Shown piece after piece: positions 56,269 to 64,000 of a DNA stretch of 64,000 nt. The stretch is from Leptospira johnsonii (GTDB lineage Bacteria; Spirochaetota; Leptospiria; Leptospirales; Leptospiraceae). Under the pieces are notes generated by a model. The model searched no databases. It was not told the DNA's origin and worked only from the letters and a program-made list of their open reading frames with translations. Position 1 is the stretch's first letter. Each line of letters starts with the position of its first letter. Position numbers and translations under genes: made by a program. The DNA lies in the NCBI RefSeq assembly GCF_003112675.1, contig NZ_BFAY01000012.1, positions 62,001 through 126,000 on the forward strand, in the 5' to 3' direction.

Positions 56269-58650
56269 TCAAACCAATGCGGGTTCCGAAGAATTATTTG
56301 CCTTAGGATCCGAGTCCGCCAGGATCAATTTCAGAACGGACATAGTAGCCCTGAACTTCATTCGATTTCCGGTAAGTCTGTATAAAGCCACTAAATGTTT
56401 TAGATTTCTAATATTTTCAGGCTCTCTCGATCTGAGCTTTTCCGCGAATTCTAAAGACTTCCAGTAATCCTTGGTCTTTCTGAGGCAATAGGAAAGATAG
56501 AAGATATACTCGTTGTCGAATGGGATCTTGGAAAGATATGCTTCCGAATATTTTGCGCCTTCTACGAATTCTTTCGCATTGATGCAGATCCTTGCCATTT
56601 GTTTATAAAGAGCAGGATCCGAATCGTCTATCTCCAAGGCTTGTGCAAAAACTTCCTTAGTCTTTTCTGTATTTCCTTTTTTGTATTCTTTGATCCCGAT
56701 CTGTAGGAGTCTGTTATATTCTTCCGAAATCGATTTTGTACGGGAAGAAGGGACTTCTGTTTCTTTATAACTTATACTTAAAAGACTTAAGTCGTCGGAA
56801 ATTTCTCCGGCAGCGCTGATCAATCTTTCTAGATCTTCAAGATTCCCTCCGGAAAGCTCTACGAATCTTAAGAATAAATTTTCGTCCTCGTTCATCACAG
56901 TCTCTGAAGAATTAGGATCATAAAGAAGAATATCGTCTCTTCCATCGGATCCTAAGAAGATCTTGTCTCCTGCTTCCAGTTTATCCACTCTCACTAATGG
57001 TTCTGTCGTGTTTTCGGAGAAGCCAAGTTTACGAATAGGGAAGTCTGAATCCAAGAAGCCAGCTTTTGCATCCCTGTACAATACCATATTAGGATGTTCT
57101 GCATTAATAGAATATAACGCTCCTGTTTCTTCGTCCATCAGACAGAGTAACGCTGAAACTAACATCGTACCGTCGAAGGTAACAAATACGTTTTGTAATT
57201 CAGTGTAACAATCCTTGAGCCATTTTTCAGGAGTTTTCTTTTGGTTGCTCCTGGAAAGTTGGGTCCTTGTTACAATTGCCTTGAATACCGTTCCCATTAC
57301 GAGTGCACCCCCCGCGCCTTGGATAGATTTACCCATTGCGTCCGAGTTCATGATGCTTAGGTATTTTTTACCGTACAATGTGATTTCGCTGATAGAAACT
57401 AGGTCCCCGCCGATATCCGATTCCTTCTTTCTGAAAACGAAAGTTTTCTTTTGTCTTAATATACCGCTGATCTTAGTATTTGGACTTTCATACTTAGTGG
57501 TAGCAAGAGGACGGAGAAGTAGGGAAGTTAGATAATAATCCCCGTCCTGTTTTTCCTTCAAGGCGCGGAGATCGTCCAGTGTTTCCTGTAATTCTTTAGT
57601 CTTCTCTTCGACTTTCTTTTCTAGGAACATTTGGTGGTCCAAAAGGTCCTTCTTCATTTCTATGAATACTTCTGCCATTTCTCCCAGTTCGTCGGAACGA
57701 TTTAAGTCCACAATTTTGGATTCGTCCTCATTTGGGTTCTGCATTGCGAAGTTCAGAGCCTTCACAGCGTCTATGATATCTCTCGAGAATCTATAAGATG
57801 CGAATAAAATGCCGCCGAAAACCGCAAGAGCGATCAATCCACAATATAACCAAAGGTTTCGAGTGGATTCATATAACTCGGTCTCATCTATCAAAAGAAC
57901 GAAATCTAATTTAAGATTACTTAATCCTTGGTTTTCGTAAGGGACTTGAGTCAGATAATAATGCCTTCCTTCCAAAGTGAATCTGGAAATTCCCGTAAGG
58001 TCCTTCGGTTTTCTATCCCCTAAATATTTGGAGATGGTGCTATCCGAAAAGGAGATCAGTTTTTCTTTTTCGTAGATAGCAAGGTGAACGTCTTCCGAAC
58101 CCGTGATTGCCTGGATAAACTTATCGTCTACCACCTGACCCACCATCATGATCCCGCCGTTCTTAAGAGGGGCAGTGACCCTAAGACCAAGACCGCTATG
58201 TCCTATCTCTAGAGTAGAAGCGATCCTGCCTTGAAGAGCTTCTTGCACTATCTTTTGCCCTGACTTATCGTCTCCGTAGTCGGTAGGTCTATGGAATCTA
58301 AAATAAACATGCCCTGTCTTATCATGGATCTCGAAGATCGAAAGACCGTACTGAGTCATGATCCCTTTGATATATTCCAGGTTGCCTTGTAGGATACCTC
58401 GGTTCCCCAAACCGTTTTCTAAAATAGAAAGAGTCTTTTGGTTTCTTTCTATTTCTTTCAGAAGAAGTCGGATGACTTCTTCCTTATGTTTGAGTTCCTT
58501 CCTGAACTCCAGAGAGCGGTCTAATGCCCTTTTATCCTGGGGTTCGTTTTTTACTCGGTCGATCATTTGGATAAATGTGATCGCAAGAATAAGTACTAAA
58601 AGAAGCTGACTAGCTCCCAGAATGAGAAAAATTTTTTGTCTAAAGCTCAT
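56269..58650 (-). CDS. Membrane SpoIIE-type serine phosphatase with HAMP and TPR
   Basis: A 793-residue sensor phosphatase. An N-terminal helix (KIFLILGASQLLLVLILAITFI) starts the protein, then an extracytoplasmic Cache-like sensor (residues about 35-265), a second helix (LWLYCGLIALAVFGGILFASY), a HAMP domain with a coiled coil, a PP2C-like SpoIIE domain (IGGDLVSISEI, SDAMGKSIQGAGGALVMGTV, GDKIFLGSDGRDDIL) and TPR-like helices at the end. It would dephosphorylate the STAS protein of its operon. Start at 58650 chosen by the helix position; a frame back to 58761 is less likely. Confidence 0.88.
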   Translation of the reverse strand: MSFRQKIFLILGASQLLLVLILAITFIQMIDRVKNEPQDKRALDRSLEFRKELKHKEEVIRLLLKEIERNQKTLSILENGLGNRGILQGNLEYIKGIMTQYGLSIFEIHDKTGHVYFRFHRPTDYGDDKSGQKIVQEALQGRIASTLEIGHSGLGLRVTAPLKNGGIMMVGQVVDDKFIQAITGSEDVHLAIYEKEKLISFSDSTISKYLGDRKPKDLTGISRFTLEGRHYYLTQVPYENQGLSNLKLDFVLLIDETELYESTRNLWLYCGLIALAVFGGILFASYRFSRDIIDAVKALNFAMQNPNEDESKIVDLNRSDELGEMAEVFIEMKKDLLDHQMFLEKKVEEKTKELQETLDDLRALKEKQDGDYYLTSLLLRPLATTKYESPNTKISGILRQKKTFVFRKKESDIGGDLVSISEITLYGKKYLSIMNSDAMGKSIQGAGGALVMGTVFKAIVTRTQLSRSNQKKTPEKWLKDCYTELQNVFVTFDGTMLVSALLCLMDEETGALYSINAEHPNMVLYRDAKAGFLDSDFPIRKLGFSENTTEPLVRVDKLEAGDKIFLGSDGRDDILLYDPNSSETVMNEDENLFLRFVELSGGNLEDLERLISAAGEISDDLSLLSISYKETEVPSSRTKSISEEYNRLLQIGIKEYKKGNTEKTKEVFAQALEIDDSDPALYKQMARICINAKEFVEGAKYSEAYLSKIPFDNEYIFYLSYCLRKTKDYWKSLEFAEKLRSREPENIRNLKHLVALYRLTGNRMKFRATMSVLKLILADSDPKANNSSEPALV

Positions 58651-58872
58651 ATAATGTTCCGGAAATGGAATCTCCCTAGATCGGGAAGGCGCACTTTGTA
58701 TTTTTAGCCTTTTCTTTTCTTTTGAAAAAGAGACCCAAACATTACACTGGGAAAATCCCATTCGTACTAAGGTTTCGTGAAATTCAGGTTACAATAATAT
58801 TCCGCCTAATAGTTAGTTAGTCGGTTATTCTCTCTGCTTGACCGGAATACGGTCGGTAGGAACTCTAACAAG

Positions 58873-59352
58873 ATGGAAGATCAGGAATCTAAAAAGCAGG
58901 GATTTCCGTTTCACCCTTTAGAGGACTTCGTATTAGGAGAGGTCTTGGGAAGGACCCTAATTAAATTAGGACATTCTAAAGAAGAAATTCAAAAGGCAAT
59001 TCTCTCTCATCTACCCGAAGGACAGCCGGAATTCCTTTTTACTCCGAACGCAAAAAAACAGATCTTATTACAAAGTATGCCTGTGGAACTCAGAAGTTTC
59101 CTCGAAGCAGGAAAAGAAAAGGAAGTCTTGGAGATCTTTCGCAAAACGATCTCTGTAGAAGGTAGACTAGATCTTGCATTAGAACTTTTGGAGTGGATTT
59201 GTACAGGTTTCGATAAAGAAGAATTGGTTCGCACATTATTCCAATTGGTATTGAACGGGAAAATTGAATTAAACTCCGACTTTTATCCTCTCTTAATGGA
59301 AGAATATGACAAAGAGATGAGAGGGGACTTGGATAGGATGCGAGAAGAATAA
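58873..59352 (+). CDS. Unknown helical protein
   Basis: A 159-residue soluble helical protein; no recognised domain. Its leader carries a near copy of the recurring word, GTAGGAACTCT at 58856-58866, only six bases before the ATG. A terminator-like hairpin follows just after the stop, and is better placed to end the opposite-strand desaturase gene. Confidence 0.65.
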   Translation: MEDQESKKQGFPFHPLEDFVLGEVLGRTLIKLGHSKEEIQKAILSHLPEGQPEFLFTPNAKKQILLQSMPVELRSFLEAGKEKEVLEIFRKTISVEGRLDLALELLEWICTGFDKEELVRTLFQLVLNGKIELNSDFYPLLMEEYDKEMRGDLDRMREE

Positions 59353-59355
59353 AAA

Positions 59356-59379
59356 AAGCCGCTCGTTTCCAAGCGGCTT
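59356..59379 (-). terminator. Terminator between convergent genes
   Basis: AAGCCGCT-N8-AGCGGCTT forms an 8-base-pair stem. On the minus strand it is followed by a run of T residues (CTTTTTTTAT), so it should end the desaturase transcript starting at 60,213. On the plus strand there is no T-run. Confidence 0.75.
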
Positions 59380-59406
59380 GTAAAAACTCACTAATTTAAT
59401 AAAACT

Positions 59407-60213
<807 letters not shown>

Positions 60214-60263
60214 GGAGGGCTCCCTTTTTTTCTAAAATATATGAGCATTTTTGGGAGGGTAGG

Positions 60264-60482
60264 TTGCAAAAAATATTCCTAGAATCGGCCGAAATCCACC
60301 CTAACTCTTGGAAATACCCCCAGTTTGGCAGGTATTCCACTAGTATTTGGACCCCCATATGCCTTAAGGGCCGTAAGTTTAGATGGATTTCAATTCTGGA
60401 TTTTCCCGAATTAAACGGGTTTTTAGTTCCAAACCCTATATTAAAAAATTGGAAAGAATTTCTTGACCAACTCGCGGAGTAG
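60264..60482 (+). CDS. Possible small protein with TTG start
   Basis: A 72-residue frame, Trp- and Pro-rich (NSWKYPQFGRYSTSIW, NWKEFLDQLAE). The TTG start has GGGAGGG six bases upstream, an unusually strong ribosome site for this genome. The next small gene starts 18 bases after its stop. No family recognised, so moderate confidence only. Confidence 0.42.
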   Translation: MQKIFLESAEIHPNSWKYPQFGRYSTSIWTPICLKGRKFRWISILDFPELNGFLVPNPILKNWKEFLDQLAE

Positions 60483-60500
60483 GCTTATCTTCTCTCGCCT

Positions 60501-60734
60501 ATGGAAGAAGAAAAAATCCCACCCGGTTTTCCTCCCGAATCTTGGAAATTACTCACTCCGGAACAGAAACAACAATACTTGGACGCGTATGCAAACGTAC
60601 CTTCAGGATCCAATTCGGGATCCGCCGGAATACCAAGCCAAGGACAAATGTATGCCCAAGTAGGAAAACAAATGTTACTCGGCTATCTTTGGAGCTTTCT
60701 CCGGAATTTGGTTTATAGATTATTGAGGTTTTAG
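60501..60734 (+). CDS. Small protein with C-terminal hydrophobic helix
   Basis: A 77-residue protein: a Pro-rich N terminus (PPGFPPESWKLLTPEQKQQYLD), a Gly/Ser-rich middle and an amphipathic or membrane helix at the end (MLLGYLWSFLRNLVYRLLRF). No clear Shine-Dalgarno sequence. Codon use looks coding. Unknown function. Confidence 0.55.
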   Translation: MEEEKIPPGFPPESWKLLTPEQKQQYLDAYANVPSGSNSGSAGIPSQGQMYAQVGKQMLLGYLWSFLRNLVYRLLRF

Positions 60735-60744
60735 GGTCTATTCT

Positions 60745-61974
60745 CTATTTTTTCAAATTCGGAAACTTCGGTTTTTTAAATGCGGCCCTGCTTCTGGTTC
60801 CACCTTCTTTTTCCAGAAAATCCGCGATCTCTTTACGCTCATAAGCAAGCGCCATAGACAAAGGAGTATAACCTTCTGCTTGAGCGTTGATGGAGGCCTT
60901 TTTACGAACTAATTCTTTTACTACATTCGGAAGATCGAATACGATCGCAAGATGGATAGGTTTCCAGCCCATATAATCCGCATTCGGATCTGCGCCTTTC
61001 TCCAAGGACTCCAAAGATCTGCTCTCGTTCTTATCGTAAAGACTTGCGATCAGGATTCGATTTTGTTTCAGTTTTTCTTCTTCCGAAATTTTGACTTCAG
61101 TCTCCGTGTTAGAATTCTCCGATCTCAAAACATTAGAAGGATCTCCTGCAAACGCATAATCATAAACAGGTCTAGAAGCAGGAGGTTTCGTATGATAATA
61201 CAAAGAAGATCCGGAAGAACGAGGGTGAGAAATTTTAGTCACTTCCTGAGGATTTGTTTGGCTGAAGTAAACATCCCCATACTTTTTATTTGTAAATAAT
61301 AATGCGAGTATTGTCTGAGCCGTCCAAGGTGCCCAGGTAGCAAAATAACCTTTAAATCCAGTTTCTAAAAAAGGAGAAGAATACATTGAGATCCTTTTTT
61401 TGGTCTCTTCATCTCGGATCACTCCCATATCGTAGGCCATATTTCCCGCAGTAAAACAAGCTCCTAAAAATAGGACGATTGCTCCAGGCGCTGGTTTGAG
61501 GCCTGAAGAAATTTGCTCATTAGAAACGAATTCTTTTCCTAAATAAAATCCGCCTACGGATTTTTGATCATAAGGAGATTGATCTAAATTGGTTCCAACC
61601 CCGTGTCCTGCATAAAGAACTATATTCGAATTTTGTGATGCTTCTTTTATCCCAGACCAAGGATTATTCGGAGGATAAAATTCGCTAACGGAAACTCCTC
61701 TGTCTTTTAGGACTTTTACTAGGCCTTTGATATTATTCACATATTCTCTAGTTTTGGGACCTTCGTTACCGTCCACTTCACCCACGATTGCAACCGCTTT
61801 TAGGCCAGCGCCGGAGACGGTAGGAGAGGGGAGTTCCGCTCTTTTTTTAATACCGGAGAATGTGCCACCGACTGCATTTGCCGGATGAGCAAATTTGATT
61901 TCTTCCGAGAATGCGGAACCGAAAGAAAACAAGAGTAAGAAGGTTGAGAAGAATAAGCCGAGTGAAAAATTCAT
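60745..61974 (-). CDS. Exported caspase-like protease with ankyrin repeats
   Basis: A 409-residue protein. The signal peptide (NFSLGLFFSTFLLLFSFGSAFSEE without the last residues as cut site) is followed by a caspase-like domain at about 55-275: a strand AVAIVGEVDG, the His motif LYAGHGVG (His124) and the Cys motif LFLGACFTAG (Cys173). The C terminus has two or three ankyrin repeats (DYMGWKPIHLAIVFDLPNVV, EGYTPLSMALAYERKEIADFL). Such a mix outside the cytoplasm is unusual. Start taken at ATG 61974; a TTG five codons earlier is possible. Whether it is an active protease is inferred. Confidence 0.78.
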   Translation of the reverse strand: MNFSLGLFFSTFLLLFSFGSAFSEEIKFAHPANAVGGTFSGIKKRAELPSPTVSGAGLKAVAIVGEVDGNEGPKTREYVNNIKGLVKVLKDRGVSVSEFYPPNNPWSGIKEASQNSNIVLYAGHGVGTNLDQSPYDQKSVGGFYLGKEFVSNEQISSGLKPAPGAIVLFLGACFTAGNMAYDMGVIRDEETKKRISMYSSPFLETGFKGYFATWAPWTAQTILALLFTNKKYGDVYFSQTNPQEVTKISHPRSSGSSLYYHTKPPASRPVYDYAFAGDPSNVLRSENSNTETEVKISEEEKLKQNRILIASLYDKNESRSLESLEKGADPNADYMGWKPIHLAIVFDLPNVVKELVRKKASINAQAEGYTPLSMALAYERKEIADFLEKEGGTRSRAAFKKPKFPNLKK

Positions 61975-62019
61975 CCAATGATTGGACAAAAAAAAATTTT
62001 TTAATCAATCAATAATTTA

Positions 62020-63606
62020 TTAAAATTTTGAAGGGGTCTGGGAGTCCGCAATCCAAATATCGAAAAAGGGAGAATCTATTCTTTGCACATTCGGATAGAA
62101 CACCGAAACTTTGGAGGAGATATTTTTACTCTTCCAAGGTTCCGTTTTGAGCATGATATCAAAAACAGGGCTTTTTCTGGTCTTTTCTAATTTTTCAGGA
62201 GTGATCAATTCTTCTTTGATTTGGATGAGAGCGATCCTTTTTCCTTTTTCCTTTTGAGAGATTATTCCTAATAACCCAGGAAGAGAATCTTCTTTAGGAG
62301 CGCAAAGGACTTTCTTGGATAAATAATCATTTCCCATGAAGTACATTACAGAAAAGTCATGAAATACGAATGTGTCCGCTTGTAACTCATGGAATAAAGT
62401 ATAAGTTTTCAAGAGTTGTTTTCTGGACTGGTTTAAAAAACTTAAACCGATAAATGTCATAATAAGAGGAATCGCGATCAGAGTTCCAAAGCCAAACTTT
62501 TGAAAGAGTCGATTTTTCTTTCTAGATAGATCATTCCAAAACCAAAGTAGAACCAAAGTCACAGGGGGGATCCCTGCACTCAAATACCTAGGTCCCCATT
62601 CCCAGAATCCATAGTTTGGAGCAAGAAACGGGATCGTAAAAAGAAAGAACACCGTTCCAAGAACGATTGTTTTTCTTCTCACGGAAATTTTACGGATATT
62701 ATAAAGAAGAATGCCTAATCCGATCAATGCAAACGGCATGTAGATGAAAAATCCGATCCGAACTGTTTCGTCGATCGTATTCAAGAATAAGAAACCGAGT
62801 GCCCAATGGATCTTATGTACAAAGTTCACTCCAGATTCCCCATAATTTGCGTGGAATCTCGGCCCCAAAAGGGAAGAATATCTAAGATAATTGAATAGGA
62901 TGAAAACTAGGAATATGAGTGCGAATCCAAGACCGAAACGAAATGTCTGGGACTTATCCCATTTTATCTTTTTGTTAAATGGAGGAAATCCTTCTGAGAT
63001 CCAAGATGCAAATAGGATGCAACCGGCAAATACGATCCCTTCATGTCTAAACCAAATAGAAGCTCCGGCAAAGACCCCTGCATAAATTCCATTCTTTTTA
63101 TATAGAAAGGTAAGACTTGCGAGTAGGATCGCAACAAACAATGTATGTTCTGCAAATTCCATCATCAAGATGGGCAAATAAGATCCGAAGAATGCAATAG
63201 TTATGAAGGAATTGGATGCTTTCCAGGACCTTCTCAAGATCCAAAAGTATATAAATACTCCGAGTAAATTGAAATAAGGTAATCCTTGGTTTCCGGCAAA
63301 ATAGTAAAAAGGAGTGGCGAGAGCCGCAAGCAAGACCGGAAAAACCGAGATAGTCGATTCTCCTAATTTTGTATAATTATTGGCAGGCATCGGAAGAAAT
63401 TCTTCTTTTGGATCGATGGACTTTGCAGGATAGGGGAGTTCTTCCGATTTGAAACTTGAATGAACTAATGAGTGGGTTTGGAGAGATTTAGTTCTGGAAT
63501 CATAAGTGAGAGATACATCAGGTTTTGATGATTTAATTAGGACGATGCAGATAAGAAGTAAGGATAAAAATCCTAGAAGATTTCTTTTTTTGAATATTGA
63601 TCTCAT
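62020..63606 (-). CDS. Multi-pass membrane protein, glycosyltransferase-39-like
   Basis: A 528-residue protein with ten or more hydrophobic helices. A first helix is followed by an extracytoplasmic loop with YLPILMMEF and FRHEGIVFAG, resembling lipid-linked-sugar-dependent mannosyltransferase-type proteins. The C-terminal 110 residues are extracytoplasmic. The family match is weak, so the call is tentative. No partner gene with a known role is adjacent. Confidence 0.6.
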   Translation of the reverse strand: MRSIFKKRNLLGFLSLLLICIVLIKSSKPDVSLTYDSRTKSLQTHSLVHSSFKSEELPYPAKSIDPKEEFLPMPANNYTKLGESTISVFPVLLAALATPFYYFAGNQGLPYFNLLGVFIYFWILRRSWKASNSFITIAFFGSYLPILMMEFAEHTLFVAILLASLTFLYKKNGIYAGVFAGASIWFRHEGIVFAGCILFASWISEGFPPFNKKIKWDKSQTFRFGLGFALIFLVFILFNYLRYSSLLGPRFHANYGESGVNFVHKIHWALGFLFLNTIDETVRIGFFIYMPFALIGLGILLYNIRKISVRRKTIVLGTVFFLFTIPFLAPNYGFWEWGPRYLSAGIPPVTLVLLWFWNDLSRKKNRLFQKFGFGTLIAIPLIMTFIGLSFLNQSRKQLLKTYTLFHELQADTFVFHDFSVMYFMGNDYLSKKVLCAPKEDSLPGLLGIISQKEKGKRIALIQIKEELITPEKLEKTRKSPVFDIMLKTEPWKSKNISSKVSVFYPNVQRIDSPFFDIWIADSQTPSKF

Positions 63607-63655
63607 CTATTTCGCCTCTTTGAAAATACTTAAGTAAGGTCTAAGTATCTAGAAT

Positions 63656-64000
63656 TTATGATAATCTTTTGCGAATTTCGGAATTAAACAAACTTTCCCA
63701 TTCTTCATAATTTTTGGGGGAAATATTTCCTAACTTTTCGGAGAAGGAAAGCCCAAAATTCCCATACTCAGTTTTAATCCATTTTTCGATCTGGACCTTG
63801 GTTTCCGAAGATCTTTTAGGATGAGGTTTACTTTTCAAAACAAAATCTAAAAGTTCTTGGATTCCCTTTTTAGTTTTTACACTGGTTAGGAAAATAGGAG
63901 GGATACTTCCTCCAGGGACAATATCTCTCAAAAACTCAAGAGTAGTGGAAAGAGTATGATAGCTTGCTCTGGCTAAGGATTCTTCATCACATTTGTTTAA
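63656..64000 (-). CDS. meaB: MeaB/ArgK-type GTPase, C-terminal part
   Basis: Only the last 114 codons lie in the window; the frame stays open through the end of the window. The visible part begins with LNKCDEESLARASY, the NKxD guanine-binding motif, then IPPIFLTSVKTKKGIQELLDFV, the G5 region, and the helical C terminus. MeaB is the chaperone of methylmalonyl-CoA mutase. Confidence is limited by the missing N-terminal part. Confidence 0.75.
   Translation of the reverse strand, partial: LNKCDEESLARASYHTLSTTLEFLRDIVPGGSIPPIFLTSVKTKKGIQELLDFVLKSKPHPKRSSETKVQIEKWIKTEYGNFGLSFSEKLGNISPKNYEEWESLFNSEIRKRLS

Overview
The window looks like a stretch of a Leptospira genome, most probably from its small second chromosome. 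The evidence is a haem operon in the order hemA-hemCD-hemB-hemL-sensor kinase-regulator-hemE-hemN followed by hemG and hemH, a TGACA-N6-TGACA box in front of hemA as described for HemR, a DUF1574 protein, an MBOAT acyltransferase, the futalosine-pathway gene mqnD, and many exported proteins and lipoproteins. Placement on chromosome II is inferred from known Leptospira gene content plus the parAB/replication block. No rRNA, tRNA, CRISPR array or insertion sequence was seen.

Layout. 1-7,100: a cut-off membrane protein gene, an MBOAT acyltransferase, a zinc-ribbon protein, a gene-free stretch of about 800 bases, then minus-strand genes of mostly unknown function ending with a degenerate Fis-type regulator. 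7,147-10,245: candidate replication and partition block with two near-identical palindromes, parA-parB, a 386-base non-coding leader with a possible counter-transcribed RNA, and a winged-helix replication-like protein. 10,267-12,774: a discoidin/tail-fibre-like repeat protein. 12,808-15,702: metF, mqnD, a HAD phosphatase and a Cys-rich membrane peptide. 15,753-26,947: haem operon and hemG. 26,948-28,984: ECF sigma factor/DGPF/SRPBCC operon. 29,147-31,341: hemH and an outer-membrane protein. 31,356-33,139: a second parA-parB pair with its own pair of inverted repeats.

33,248-41,155: metabolic and signalling genes (FMN reductase, cNMP-binding protein, GGDEF cyclase, two SDRs, tyrosine phosphatase, NDH-2, AHSA1-like protein, DUF1574). 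41,258-52,142: MORN lipoprotein, membrane protein, then a tightly coupled moxR-DUF58-bat-htpG operon in which BatB and BatC are fused. 52,200-58,650: exported proteins, PhoX, and a SpoIIE phosphatase-NAD kinase-STAS operon. 58,873-64,000: small proteins, a fatty-acid desaturase, an exported caspase-like/ankyrin protein, a glycosyltransferase-like membrane protein and the 3' end of meaB.

Two short words recur far above chance. GTAGGAACTCC, in either orientation, occurs eight times exactly, often inside genes and in different reading frames. The palindrome TGTTGGAATTCCAACA occurs twice. These words, the two partition systems with separate inverted repeats, the possible rep-leader RNA and the tail-fibre-like protein are the least explained parts of the window.
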